From the NCBI GenBank assembly GCA_015060455.1, contig SUYM01000011.1:1-64000 (forward strand): 64,000 bases of DNA, in the 5' to 3' direction. Below are positions 1 through 7,975 of this stretch, one piece after another. The position numbers and the translations under genes were made by a program. The stretch is from Bacteroidales bacterium (GTDB lineage: Bacteria; Bacteroidota; Bacteroidia; Bacteroidales; UBA932). Below the pieces are notes generated by a model, which was not told the DNA's origin, did no database searches, and saw nothing but the letters and a program-made list of their open reading frames with translations. Positions within the stretch are counted from its first letter, which is position 1; every line of letters starts with the position of its first letter.

Positions 1-193
1 CCTTGTAGTCCACCTGGAGCGGCATGAAGTCCACATCTGCCTTTGCGTCTTTTGCGCATGTTACTGTAGCGAGGAGCATAGTGCCTCCCATCTTGACTAC
101 AACAGAACCGTCAGCCTGCTTTGCAAGTTTACCGGTCTCGATCTCGATTATCCTTCCGTCGGATAATTCAATTGTCTTTTTTACGATATTCAT
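1..193 (-). CDS. pnp: Polynucleotide phosphorylase, N-terminal fragment (runs off the window)
   Basis: The first 64 codons of polyribonucleotide nucleotidyltransferase are visible; the rest lies beyond base 1. The start is the ATG at 193-191. The N-terminus begins [14 protein letters not shown] and continues with [16 protein letters not shown] and [12 protein letters not shown], which is the first RNase PH-like domain of PNPase. The enzyme degrades RNA 3'-5' by phosphorolysis in the cytoplasm. It lies downstream of rpsO on the same strand, the classical rpsO-pnp order, with about 290 bp between them that hold a repeat and a terminator-like hairpin. The identity is clear from the N-terminus; the C-terminal KH and S1 domains cannot be seen here. 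Confidence 0.93.
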   Translation of the reverse strand, partial: MNIVKKTIELSDGRIIEIETGKLAKQADGSVVVKMGGTMLLATVTCAKDAKADVDFMPLQVDYK

Positions 194-255
194 TGTTTCT
201 TCTTCAGCCTGCCTCCCCCTATGGGAGTCGATTAATATTCAGTTTCATCTTTTCA

Positions 256-330
256 GATTTCTCGATTCGACCTTTAGTCTCACTCGAAATGACAACTGAC
301 TGTCATTCTGAGCGAAGCGAAGAATCTGTT
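256..330. repeat. REP-like palindrome (TCATTCTGAGCG family) between rpsO and pnp
   Basis: The right half reads TGTCATTCTGAGCGAAGCG followed by AAGAATCTG, and the left half (AGATTTCTCGATTCGACC ... AATGACA) is its degenerate inverted complement. The same motif recurs in at least nine other intergenic gaps of the window. It has no coding potential in context. Confidence 0.75.
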
Positions 331-419
331 TAATGGGTCGGTATATTAGACCCTTTCTATATATGTGTCATCCTCAGGCGCCGCAGGCTGTTGTCTGCGC
401 CATCAGACTTCTTTGCGCG

Positions 420-457
420 AAAAAAGGGGGCTGGACCATCCTGGCCGCGTCCCCCTT
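420..457 (-). terminator. Intrinsic terminator or attenuator after rpsO
   Basis: Read on the minus strand, AAGGGGG (457-451) pairs with CCCCCTT (430-424), with a further partly paired GGCC/GGTCC stem inside, followed by a run of Ts. It lies 25 bp past the rpsO stop and upstream of pnp, so it may terminate or partially attenuate read-through into pnp. Confidence 0.6.
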
Positions 458-481
458 CGTCGGTTCCTACTATATTGTAGC

Positions 482-757
482 TTATCGACGGAGACCAAGC
501 TCCTTCACGATAGCTCTGTATCTCTCAATATCAATCTCCTTGAGATAGTCAAGGACACGACGTCTCTTACCTACAAGCTTCAAGAGTGAACGACGAGTCA
601 CGTAGTCGTGCTTGTTGCTCTTGAGGTGCTCGGTAAGGTGAGCGATACGGTAGGAAAATAAAGCCACCTGGCTCTCTGGAGAACCTGTGTCAGTATTAGA
701 CTTTCCGTACTTCTCGAAAAGCTCCTGTTTTTTCTCTGGTGCCAAATATTCAGCCAT
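482..757 (-). CDS. rpsO: 30S ribosomal protein S15
   Basis: A 91-residue protein of normal S15 length. It carries the family core [38 protein letters not shown] and [10 protein letters not shown], which form the helices that bind the central domain of 16S rRNA. It starts [14 protein letters not shown]. It is the first gene of an rpsO-pnp pair on the minus strand. A TAnnTTTG box lies about 62 bp upstream of the ATG. Identification is essentially certain from sequence. Confidence 0.98.
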   Translation of the reverse strand: MAEYLAPEKKQELFEKYGKSNTDTGSPESQVALFSYRIAHLTEHLKSNKHDYVTRRSLLKLVGKRRRVLDYLKEIDIERYRAIVKELGLRR

Positions 758-818
758 CTTTTGAAAAAATTAGAGGTTAATAACTTAAATCATGCAACCC
801 GCTACCGAATTGCGGGCG

Positions 819-826
819 CAAATATA
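819..826 (-). promoter_or_regulatory. Putative -7 box for rpsO, with a leader hairpin
   Basis: On the minus strand this reads TATATTTG, matching the Bacteroidota -7 consensus TAnnTTTG, 61 bp before the rpsO ATG. Just downstream, GCGGG/CCCGC arms at 816-812 and 802-798 could form a small hairpin at the very 5' end of the leader. A role in S15 autoregulation is only a guess. Confidence 0.5.
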
Positions 827-878
827 ATCATAAAATCCGATATTCCAACCATTTCCGACCTAAAAACGGAATTATCTA

Positions 879-1270
879 ATGATTATCCGCTTTGGGTGCA
901 GTGGTATCCCGAATTAATAACTCGGCAGCAGTTCCGGTAGAACTGCAGCAAAAATACATGAAAACTGCTGCAGGTCTCCTCGTTTTGAAGGGTACATAGT
1001 GCAGTTTTTCTATGTTTTTGCACTATGCCTCTCATCGTCATGCCGAGCCGTCATACCGGAACAGGGTCAAATGGAGACATCCGCTGTGCATCTCGACGCC
1101 ACACCTTGCTGACGCCCTCCACAATATTACGTTTTCATCCGGGAAACAACCCCCGAAACCCGGATGAGAAGCGAAATTTCCCATGTTCATCCGGAAATAC
1201 GTACCCATATCCCGGATGAGATCATAGATTGTAATCTGGTAAGTTTTTCTGCACCTTTTGCTGATGATTT
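879..1270. repeat. MITE-like intergenic element, copy A
   Basis: The left end is ATGATTATCCGC-TTTGG-GTGCAG, and the right end is a degenerate inverted copy (CTGCACC-TTTTGCTGATGAT). The interior has repeated CATCCGG/CCGGATG blocks around 1136-1221. Almost the whole element reappears inverted at 54388-54780 (copy B), and the CCGGATG part reappears at 45617-45750 (inside element C). The only ORF here (1025-1219) has no recognisable product and is better explained as repeat sequence. Together with the leu leader this fills the 575-bp gap between rpsO and the leu leader ORF. Confidence 0.7.
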
Positions 1271-1280
1271 TTCCGCATAA

Positions 1281-1314
1281 TTGTTGCTATTTAGAAATCA
1301 ATTAGATAAATTTG
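1281..1314 (+). promoter_or_regulatory. Promoter of the leucine operon
   Basis: The -33 element is TTGTTG (1281-1286), followed after 20 bp by the -7 box TAAATTTG (1307-1314), which matches the Bacteroidota consensus TAnnTTTG. The predicted start of transcription is near 1319-1321, only about 13 nt before the leader ORF, as expected for an attenuator leader. Confidence 0.7.
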
Positions 1315-1332
1315 TCACCGCTAATCGGAAAT

Positions 1333-1389
1333 ATGATGCGTTACATGTCACTACAGTCCCTATTGCTATGGAATCAGCCGCTGGCTTGA
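1333..1389 (+). CDS. leuL: Leucine-rich leader peptide of the leu operon
   Basis: An 18-codon ORF, MMRYMSLQSLLLWNQPLA, containing five leucines, three of them consecutive (codons 10-12 at 1360-1368). A second possible start is the adjacent ATG at 1336. It begins just downstream of the predicted transcription start and ends 52 bp before a perfect terminator hairpin that precedes leuA. This is the classical arrangement of a leader peptide controlling a leucine biosynthetic operon: a ribosome slowed at Leu codons leaves the following RNA free to form an antiterminator. The ORF, its composition and its position are seen directly; expression is inferred. Confidence 0.75.
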   Translation: MMRYMSLQSLLLWNQPLA

Positions 1390-1441
1390 CTCCTGAGGGA
1401 AGGTGTTGATTATGATTCGCTTTGATGAATTATATTATGAG

Positions 1442-1467
1442 CCTCCGGGGAGCCCCGGAGGTTTTTG
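1442..1467 (+). terminator. Attenuator terminator before leuA
   Basis: CCTCCGGGG (1442-1450) and CCCCGGAGG (1453-1461) form a perfect 9-bp GC-rich stem followed by TTTTTG. A competing antiterminator is visible: CTCCTGAGG at 1390-1398, directly after the leader stop codon, pairs with CCTCCGGGG at 8 of 9 positions. A ribosome finishing the leader would cover 1390-1398 and favour termination. A ribosome stalled at the Leu codons would not, so read-through is expected when leucine is short. Confidence 0.85.
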
Positions 1468-1487
1468 TATTTCAGGAAAACAAGTAT

Positions 1488-2984
1488 ATGGACCAGAAAC
1501 TTTACATTTTTGACACGACTCTCAGGGACGGAGAACAGGTGCCCGGATGCCAACTCAACACCATCGAGAAGATTGAGCTCGCAAAGCAGCTTGAAGATAT
1601 GAAGGTGGACGTCATCGAGTGCGGATTCCCCGTCTCCAGCCCCGGTGACTTCAAGTCCATCGTGGAAATCTCCAAGATAGTGACCGAATCGAGACTGTGC
1701 GCCCTGACCCGCGCCATCGAAAAAGACATTGATGTCGCGGCTGATGCCCTTCATTTTGCCCGCCTCAAGAGAATCCATACTGGAATAGGCACTTCGGACT
1801 ATCATATAAAATATAAGTTCAATTCCAATCAGGAGGAAATCCTTCAGCGTGCGGTAGCAGCTGTGAAATATGCCCGCAGGTTCGTTGACGACGTGGAATT
1901 CTATGCAGAGGATGCAGGCCGCACTGACAATGAATACCTTGCAAGAGTCATCGAAGCGGTCATCAAGGCCGGTGCCACCGTGGTGAATATCCCCGACACC
2001 ACAGGCTACTGCCTTCCGTCAGAGTATGGCGCCAAGATAAAATACCTCGTGGATAATGTCCCTAACATAGACAAGGCCATCATCTCGACCCATTGCCACA
2101 ACGACCTCGGAATGGCTACGGCCAACACCATCTCCGGCATTCTGAACGGAGCGCGCCAGGTCGAAGTGACCATGAACGGAGTGGGCGAGAGGGCCGGAAA
2201 TACAGCAATGGAAGAGGTGGTGATGGCAGTCAGAAGCCGCAAGGATATTCCTGTATATACGGACATCGAGACCACTCATTTCCATAAGGTGTCCCATTCC
2301 GTATCGACCCTCATGCGTATGCCTGTGCAGCCTAACAAGGCCATCGTGGGACGCAATGCCTTTGCCCATTCGTCCGGTATCCACCAGGACGGAGTACTCA
2401 AGAACAGAGAGAGTTACGAAATCATCGACCCTGCTGATGTGGGCGTGGACGACTCTACCATCGAACTGACGGCACGAAGCGGACGCGCCGCCCTGAACCA
2501 TCATTTCCAGCGCCTCGGTATCCACCTCAACAAGGAACTTCTGGATCAGGCCTACGACAAGTTCCTCAAACTGGCAGACTGCAAGACGGACATCAACGAC
2601 TCTGACCTCTATATAATAGCAGGTGTCACCCAGGACAAGCATGCCCAGAAGATCCGCCTGAAATATCTCCAGGTGGTCTGCGGAAAGAACGCCATCCCGA
2701 TGGCGACCGTCAAACTGATGATCGACGGCGAGGAATGCACTGCCACCTCAAGCGGAAACGGCCCGGTGGATGCGGCATTCCAGGCAGTCAGGAGCCTGGT
2801 ACACAGGAAGATAAATCTTGAAGAATATCTTGTTCAGGCGATTACCAGAGGTACGGATGACGTTGGAAAAGTGCATATCCAGATTGAAAACAAGGGTAAT
2901 ATTTATTACGGTTTCTCGGCCAATACGGACATCGTGACCGCGTCGGTTGAGGCGTATGTGAACGCGATTTCAAAGATATTGTAA
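1488..2984 (+). CDS. leuA: 2-isopropylmalate synthase
   Basis: Condenses acetyl-CoA with 2-oxoisovalerate, the first committed step of leucine synthesis. I place the start at the ATG at 1488 ([17 protein letters not shown]), giving 498 residues. The open frame extends upstream to 1422, but that stretch contains the terminator hairpin. The HMGL-like TIM barrel has DTTLRDGEQ at residues 9-17 with metal-binding Asp14, and HCHND with His202 and His204. The C-terminal third carries the LeuA dimer/allosteric domain that normally gives leucine feedback inhibition, including the GNGPVDAAF motif. The stop codon overlaps the leuC start (TAATG), indicating translational coupling. Citramalate synthase is a related alternative, but the leuCDB neighbours favour LeuA. 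Confidence 0.95.
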   Translation: MDQKLYIFDTTLRDGEQVPGCQLNTIEKIELAKQLEDMKVDVIECGFPVSSPGDFKSIVEISKIVTESRLCALTRAIEKDIDVAADALHFARLKRIHTGIGTSDYHIKYKFNSNQEEILQRAVAAVKYARRFVDDVEFYAEDAGRTDNEYLARVIEAVIKAGATVVNIPDTTGYCLPSEYGAKIKYLVDNVPNIDKAIISTHCHNDLGMATANTISGILNGARQVEVTMNGVGERAGNTAMEEVVMAVRSRKDIPVYTDIETTHFHKVSHSVSTLMRMPVQPNKAIVGRNAFAHSSGIHQDGVLKNRESYEIIDPADVGVDDSTIELTARSGRAALNHHFQRLGIHLNKELLDQAYDKFLKLADCKTDINDSDLYIIAGVTQDKHAQKIRLKYLQVVCGKNAIPMATVKLMIDGEECTATSSGNGPVDAAFQAVRSLVHRKINLEEYLVQAITRGTDDVGKVHIQIENKGNIYYGFSANTDIVTASVEAYVNAISKIL

Positions 2985-4405
2985 TGGGAAAGACTCTTTT
3001 TGACAAGATATGGGAGGCCCATGTGGTCAAGAGCATTCCTGACGGTCCCGATGTACTTTACATAGACCGTCATCTCATTCACGAAGTGACTTCTCCGCAG
3101 GCGTTTTCCGCTCTAAAGGAAAAGGGTAGGAAGGTGTTCCGCCCGGAAAGGACCTTTGCCACATGTGACCACAATACCCCTACGCACGATCAGGACAAGC
3201 CTATCGCGGAACCGTCTTCGGCTAAGGCGGTGGCTGCTCTGGCTGCGAATACGCAGGAGAACGGCATAAGATATTTTCCTCTCGGCGACCCGGGCAACGG
3301 CATTGTCCATGTCATGGGGCCGGAGCAGGGGATTGTGCTCTGCGGACAGACTCTTGTGTGCGGGGACAGTCACACTGCCACTCACGGGGCCTTCGGCAAT
3401 ATCGCCTTCGGAATAGGTACGAGCGAGGTGGAGATGGTCTTCGCCACTCAGTGCCTCATGCAGAACAAGCCTATGCAGGCGCGAATTACCGTGAATGGCA
3501 TTCTCGCAGAAAATGTCACCCCGAAGGATGTGATACTATATATAATATCACGGCTCGGAACGGGAGGCTGCACAGGATGTTTTGTGGAGTATGCCGGGCA
3601 GGTGTTCCGGGATATGAGCATGGAAGGCCGTATGACCGTCTGTAATATGAGTATCGAGATGGGGGCGAAGGGCGGTATGGTGGCTCCGGACAGCAAGACT
3701 TTCGAGTATATACGAGGACGCCGTTTTGCTCCGGAAGGGGAGTCGCTTGAGGCCAGCATTGAAAAATGGTCGTCCCTTAAGACAGACGAGGATGCTGTCT
3801 TCGACCGGGAATATCATTTCAATGCAGATGATATATGCCCTATGATAACATACGGAACCAATCCTGGTATGGGTATGCCGGTTGGTGGAGTCATACCGTC
3901 CGAGGCGGTCGGCTGCGATGAGGGAAGTTTTGCCAAGGCATTGGAATATATGGATTTACGCTCGGGTGAGTCCCTGCTTGGCCATAAGGTTGACTATGTT
4001 TTTCTGGGCTCATGCACCAATGGACGCATAGAGGATTTCAGGGCGTTTGCAGGTGCTGTCAAAGGTCGTAAGAAGGCCGATGATGTCGTTGCGTGGCTTG
4101 TGCCCGGGTCCAAGCAGGTGGAGAGACTGATAGAGGAGGAGGGACTCGGAGATATACTTCGTGAGGCCGGGTTCGAGATTCGTCAGCCGGGCTGCTCGGC
4201 CTGTCTTGCGATGAATGATGACAAGATACCGGAAGGGAAGTACTGCGTATCGACTTCGAACCGCAATTTCGAAGGCCGTCAGGGCTATGGGGCCCGCACG
4301 ATGCTTGCCGGTCCGCTTGTCGCGGCCGCAGCCGCAGTCACCGGTGTTGTGTCACTTCCGCTTCCACCAGCCGATGCCGATGTGGCTTGCGGAGCAGGAG
4401 CATAG
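2984..4405 (+). CDS. leuC: 3-isopropylmalate dehydratase, large subunit
   Basis: A 473-residue aconitase-superfamily protein that isomerises 2- to 3-isopropylmalate together with LeuD. The three cysteine ligands of the 4Fe-4S cluster are visible: Cys344 in GSCTNGR, and Cys404 and Cys407 in GCSACL. The substrate motif [13 protein letters not shown] lies near residue 130. The ATG overlaps the leuA stop by one base. The tail after residue 455 is alanine- and proline-rich and looks divergent. The gap to leuD (252 bp) is unusually large for subunits of one enzyme and is filled with REP-like repeats. Confidence 0.97.
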   Translation: MGKTLFDKIWEAHVVKSIPDGPDVLYIDRHLIHEVTSPQAFSALKEKGRKVFRPERTFATCDHNTPTHDQDKPIAEPSSAKAVAALAANTQENGIRYFPLGDPGNGIVHVMGPEQGIVLCGQTLVCGDSHTATHGAFGNIAFGIGTSEVEMVFATQCLMQNKPMQARITVNGILAENVTPKDVILYIISRLGTGGCTGCFVEYAGQVFRDMSMEGRMTVCNMSIEMGAKGGMVAPDSKTFEYIRGRRFAPEGESLEASIEKWSSLKTDEDAVFDREYHFNADDICPMITYGTNPGMGMPVGGVIPSEAVGCDEGSFAKALEYMDLRSGESLLGHKVDYVFLGSCTNGRIEDFRAFAGAVKGRKKADDVVAWLVPGSKQVERLIEEEGLGDILREAGFEIRQPGCSACLAMNDDKIPEGKYCVSTSNRNFEGRQGYGARTMLAGPLVAAAAAVTGVVSLPLPPADADVACGAGA

Positions 4406-4480
4406 GGTTATGCTCCGCTCGCTCACACCGCCATCGGCTCAGTAGAGCGACCGGTCCCTGCCCAGTAGAGCGGCCTCCCT

Positions 4481-4628
4481 GTCATCCTGAGCGACCTCCC
4501 TGTCATCCTGAGCGCCTCTCCCTGTCATCCTGAGCGTCAGCGAAGGATCTGTAACAGATTCTTCACTTCGTTCAGAATGACAGAAGACAAATAGAATGAC
4601 AGAAGACAAACAGAATGACAGAAGACAA
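4481..4628. repeat. REP-like repeat cluster between leuC and leuD
   Basis: Three GTCATCCTGAGCG units are followed by GTCAGCGAAGGATCTG, an inverted partner CAGATTCTTCACTTCG with TTCAGAATGACA, and then a 17-bp tandem repeat (AGAATGACAGAAGACAA) in three copies up to 4628. There is no gene here. The cluster lies inside the leu operon, so it will be part of the mRNA. Confidence 0.8.
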
Positions 4629-4657
4629 AAGCCCCTTTCACAATATAAAACTGAAAA

Positions 4658-5236
4658 ATGGAAAAGATATCAATAATACAATCCACGGCGGTTCTGGTGC
4701 CGATAGCCAACATCGACACGGACCAGATCATCCCTGCCCGCTTCCTCAAGACTACTTCGCGGGAGGGGTTCGGCGAAAAAGTGTTCTACGACTGGCGTTT
4801 CAATCCGGACGGAACGCCGGCCGCCAATATCCTTGACGGACAGAGGGGAAGCATACTTGTAGCAGGGGAGAACTTCGGCTGCGGATCCAGCCGTGAGCAT
4901 GCTGCCTGGGCGATCCACGATGCCGGCTACAAGGCCGTCGTGTCTTCTTCCTTTGCAGATATATTCAAGGGTAATGCGTTGAATAACAGCCTTCTGCCTG
5001 TGCAGGTAAGCGCCGCTTTCCTTCAGGCGCTGACAGCGGCTCTCAAGGCGAATCCGTCACCTGAAATCGTTATCGACCTCCCGGCGCAGACCATAACTGC
5101 TGAAGGAGTCGGCGCGGAGATATTCCCGATAGTGGGCTACAAGAAGGAGTGCCTTATGAACGGCTACACAGACATCGATTATCTTCTGGCCGGTGTGGAT
5201 GACATCATTGCCTATGAGGCTTCTCAGTCATTATGA
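4658..5236 (+). CDS. leuD: 3-isopropylmalate dehydratase, small subunit
   Basis: A 192-residue swivel-domain subunit that completes the LeuCD isomerase. Visible hallmarks are [16 protein letters not shown] near residue 17 and the active-site loop [16 protein letters not shown] near residues 70-85. The length is typical of bacterial LeuD. It starts [15 protein letters not shown]. It is separated from leuC and from leuB by repeat-filled spacers of about 250 bp each but keeps the order leuA-C-D-B, so it is probably on the same transcript. Confidence 0.96.
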   Translation: MEKISIIQSTAVLVPIANIDTDQIIPARFLKTTSREGFGEKVFYDWRFNPDGTPAANILDGQRGSILVAGENFGCGSSREHAAWAIHDAGYKAVVSSSFADIFKGNALNNSLLPVQVSAAFLQALTAALKANPSPEIVIDLPAQTITAEGVGAEIFPIVGYKKECLMNGYTDIDYLLAGVDDIIAYEASQSL

Positions 5237-5238
5237 AA

Positions 5239-5443
5239 GCAGATTCTTCACTTCGCGATGCTTCGTTCAGAATGACAGTCTCTCGTCTTCCTGAATGCCG
5301 TCAGTTCTTGCCAACCTGAACATCAGCGCCTCTCCCTGTCATCCTGAGCGCTCTCCCTGTCATCCTGAGCGTCAGCGAAGGATCTGTTACAGATGCTTCA
5401 CTTTGTTCAGCATGACAATCTGGAGAAAATCAGCATGACAATC
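5239..5443. repeat. REP-like repeat cluster between leuD and leuB
   Basis: It opens with CAGATTCTTCACTTCG...TTCAGAATGACA and, from 5336, carries tandem GTCATCCTGAGCG units with GTCAGCGAAGGATCTG and its inverted partner AGATGCTTCACTTTG. The family is the same as in the leuC-leuD gap. Confidence 0.8.
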
Positions 5444-5493
5444 TGGAGAAACATCGTTTTGTGCATACCGACATATCATTACAATAATCCATC

Positions 5494-6561
5494 ATGAAAA
5501 AGAATATCGCAGTCCTCCCGGGCGACGGAATAGGCCCGGAAATCATAGCGCAGGCGGTCGCAGTACTGGATGCCGTTGCGGAAAGATACGGTCATGAGTT
5601 CAATTACGAGTACGCACAGATAGGAGCCTGTGCTATTGACGCATGCGGTGACCCATACCCGCAGGAGACTCATGAAATATGTATGCGAGCGGACGCAATC
5701 CTTTTCGGCTCCATCGGCGACCCGAAATATGACAACGACCCTGCGGCAAAGGTCCGTCCTGAACAGGGTCTCCTGAGAATGCGTAAAAGTCTGGGACTAT
5801 ATGCCAATATACGCCCTGTGAAGCCGTATGACAGCCTCCTGGACGCATCACCGCTTAAAAACGAGCGTGTGGCGGGTTCAGATTTCATAGTAGTGCGCGA
5901 ACTTACGGGAGGAATATATTTCGGAGAGCCGAGAGGTCGCGACGCCTCCGGAAACACAGCATTCGACAACTGCGTATATTCCCGTGAGGAAATAGAGCGC
6001 GTGGCTCATGTGGCATTTCAGTATGCCCTCAGGCGCCGTGGCAAGGTGACCCTGGTGGACAAGGCCAATGTTCTGGAAACATCCCGCCTCTGGCGAGAGA
6101 CCGTAAAGCGTATCCATCAGTCGGACTATCCGGGAGTCTCCCTTGACTTCATGTTCGTTGACAACGCCGCCATGAAGATGGTCTCCAACCCGAAGGACTT
6201 TGATGTGATCCTTACAGAAAATATGTTCGGAGACATCCTCAGCGACGTTTCAGGGGTCATCAACGGCAGCATAGGCCTCATCCCTTCAGCCTCATTCGGC
6301 AAGGAGCGCAGCCTGTTCGAACCTATCCACGGCTCGTATCCGCAGGCCGCCGGCAGGGATATCGCAAACCCGATCGCGACCATCCTTTCCGCTGCCATGA
6401 TGCTTGAAGACGCCTTCGGGCTTTCAGAAGAGGCTCAGGCCGTGAAGGATGCCTGTGCCAAGGCTATATCCGACGGGGTGTGCACAGAAGATATTATCCC
6501 GGGAAGTCGTTATGGAACCAAGGCAACTGGTCAATATATCGTTGATATTATAAAGGCATAG
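5494..6561 (+). CDS. leuB: 3-isopropylmalate dehydrogenase
   Basis: A 355-residue NAD-dependent oxidative decarboxylase producing 4-methyl-2-oxopentanoate, the precursor of leucine. It starts MKKNIAVLPGDGIGPEI, the family N-terminus. Other visible motifs are RPVKPYD, ELTGGIYFGEPRGR, the VDKANVLETSRLWR segment and ENMFGDILSDVSGVINGSIGLIPSAS. The adenine-binding segment EPIHGSYPQAAGRDIANPIA lies in the C-terminal half. It is the last gene of the leu cluster. A new promoter for the next gene overlaps its last codons. Confidence 0.97.
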   Translation: MKKNIAVLPGDGIGPEIIAQAVAVLDAVAERYGHEFNYEYAQIGACAIDACGDPYPQETHEICMRADAILFGSIGDPKYDNDPAAKVRPEQGLLRMRKSLGLYANIRPVKPYDSLLDASPLKNERVAGSDFIVVRELTGGIYFGEPRGRDASGNTAFDNCVYSREEIERVAHVAFQYALRRRGKVTLVDKANVLETSRLWRETVKRIHQSDYPGVSLDFMFVDNAAMKMVSNPKDFDVILTENMFGDILSDVSGVINGSIGLIPSASFGKERSLFEPIHGSYPQAAGRDIANPIATILSAAMMLEDAFGLSEEAQAVKDACAKAISDGVCTEDIIPGSRYGTKATGQYIVDIIKA

Positions 6562-6572
6562 TGTTACCTTTG
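6542..6572 (+). promoter_or_regulatory. Promoter of the YgjP-like gene, inside the end of leuB
   Basis: TTG (6542-6544), a 20-bp spacer and TACCTTTG (6565-6572) match the Bacteroidota -33/-7 layout. The box ends 7 bp before the ATG at 6580, which would give an almost leaderless mRNA. Confidence 0.55.
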
Positions 6573-6579
6573 CAGTATA

Positions 6580-7230
6580 ATGTCTATAGAGAAAACATAT
6601 CAGGATCCTGAAGCAGGCCCGGTTCTTTTCAGAAAACGTAAAGGCATCCGCAGGATGAGCATCCGAGTGCATCCCCTCAAGGGAGTCAGTGTCTCTGTGC
6701 CATATCTTGTGCCTTATGCCGCTGCAATGCTCTTTTTCAGACAGAAACGGGAATGGGTGCTTCAGACCATCGCCAGACAGAAAGAACGCTATAAGGATGT
6801 GCCGAAAGCGGAGCCCGGTCAGATAGAGGCAATGCGCAGGCAGGCAAAGGCAGAACTGCCGGTGCGCCTGAAGGAACTTGCTGACAGATATGGATTCGTA
6901 TATAACAGGGTGACCATCAAGCACAATTCAACGAATTGGGGCAGTTGCTCAATCAGAAATAATATAAACCTCAATCTGAATATTGTGCGTCTGCCGGAAG
7001 TCCTGCAGGATTATATACTTCTGCATGAACTTTGTCACCTGAAGCATCATGACCATTCGGAGGCCTTCCATCTGCTTCTGGAGCATGTGTGCACTGATAA
7101 TCTTCTTAAGGCATATGACCGGGGAGACGCCACGGCAAAGTCAATTGCACGAGCTGCAGCATCTTCCAGGACCCGCTATCCGATTGATCATGCCTGCACA
7201 AAGGCCATAAAGCAGTATCCGTTGATATAG
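6580..7230 (+). CDS. YgjP-type (DUF45) zinc metallohydrolase
   Basis: A 216-residue predicted cytoplasmic metal-dependent hydrolase of the YgjP/SprT-like group. The zinc motif is H149-E150-L-C-H153 followed by H156-H-D-H159-S, with the family segments IKHNSTNWGSCS and NINLNLNIVRLP just before it. There is no signal peptide or membrane segment. It follows leuB by 18 bp but appears to have its own promoter. The substrate of this family is not established, so no cellular role is assigned. It lies between the leu and ilv operons with no obvious link to either. Confidence 0.85.
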   Translation: MSIEKTYQDPEAGPVLFRKRKGIRRMSIRVHPLKGVSVSVPYLVPYAAAMLFFRQKREWVLQTIARQKERYKDVPKAEPGQIEAMRRQAKAELPVRLKELADRYGFVYNRVTIKHNSTNWGSCSIRNNINLNLNIVRLPEVLQDYILLHELCHLKHHDHSEAFHLLLEHVCTDNLLKAYDRGDATAKSIARAAASSRTRYPIDHACTKAIKQYPLI

Positions 7231-7331
7231 CATGTCATCCTGAGCGGATTTGCCCTGTCATCCTGATCGGAACGGAGTGCCTTTCGTCTTGTCATCCTGA
7301 GCGGAACGGAGTGGAGCCGAAGGAACTGTAA
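7231..7331. repeat. REP-like repeats between the YgjP-like gene and the GNAT gene
   Basis: Three variants of TGTCATCCTGAGCGGAACGGAGT stand in succession, the last joined to GGAGCCGAAGGAACTG. They belong to the same family as the leu-operon repeats. Confidence 0.75.
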
Positions 7332-7342
7332 ACATAAAATAT

Positions 7343-7975
7343 ATGATAAAAATTAAAAAAGCATCATCAGAAGACCTGCAGAGCATCCATGATATGGCTC
7401 AGGTCGTGTTCAGGCACACATACAGGGAGATTCTTTCTGCCGAGCAGATGGAGTATATGATGGATATGATGTATTCCATGCCGAATCTGGAAAAGCAGAT
7501 GGATGAGGGGCATCATTATTATATAGCCTTCATTTGCGGGCCGGAGACAAGTGGCAATGTTCCGGAAGTTGACAATGTAAAATCGTGCGAGTCTCGGGTG
7601 GAATCCGGCGGTGATTATGTCGGGGCGGTTCCGTGTGGTTATGTTTCGGTGCAGTACGAGGGACCGGACCAGGACGGGGTGGAGGTGTTCCATCTGCATA
7701 AGATATATGTGATGCCGCAGGCTCAGGGGCACGGGGTGGGGCTGGCGCTGTTCCGTACAGTTGAAAATCATGTGCGGGAGGCAATGGCTGCAAAAAGGAC
7801 AGGCGATGCCGCTTCATCAGGCACCGCCCGTATCGAACTGAATGTCAATAAATTCAATAAGTCTGTGAATTTCTACCGCCACCTTGGCATGCGCATCCTA
7901 ATTGAAGAGGATTTCCCCATCGGAAACGGCTTCTACAAGACCGACTACATAATGGGACTGGATGTTTTTCAATGA
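7343..7975 (+). CDS. GNAT-family N-acetyltransferase
   Basis: A 210-residue protein with the GNAT fold. The acetyl-CoA pyrophosphate-binding motif A is visible as KIYVMPQAQGHGVGLALF (about residues 124-141), followed by the C-terminal ELNVNKFNKSVNFYRHLGM motif B that typically holds the Asn and Tyr of the family. The N-terminus IKKASSEDLQSIHDMAQ is characteristic. The acceptor is unknown. A hydrophilic insert at about residues 67-92 (SGNVPEVDNVKSCESR) is unusual. The last codons run into the terminal repeat of element D, whose ATGATTATC end supplies the TGA stop. Confidence 0.85.
   Translation: MIKIKKASSEDLQSIHDMAQVVFRHTYREILSAEQMEYMMDMMYSMPNLEKQMDEGHHYYIAFICGPETSGNVPEVDNVKSCESRVESGGDYVGAVPCGYVSVQYEGPDQDGVEVFHLHKIYVMPQAQGHGVGLALFRTVENHVREAMAAKRTGDAASSGTARIELNVNKFNKSVNFYRHLGMRILIEEDFPIGNGFYKTDYIMGLDVFQ

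Noticed and set aside
361..457. Possible riboswitch or structured RNA between rpsO and pnp
   Set aside because: Only a simple terminator-like hairpin and a REP-like unit are visible; nothing matches a riboswitch pattern I know.
1025..1219. 64-codon ORF upstream of leuA
   Set aside because: It lies entirely inside element A, and its twin in element B is not kept as an equivalent ORF, so it is repeat sequence.
1422..1487. N-terminal extension of leuA to the upstream ATG
   Set aside because: The extra codons encode the terminator hairpin; the normal LeuA N-terminus starts at 1488.
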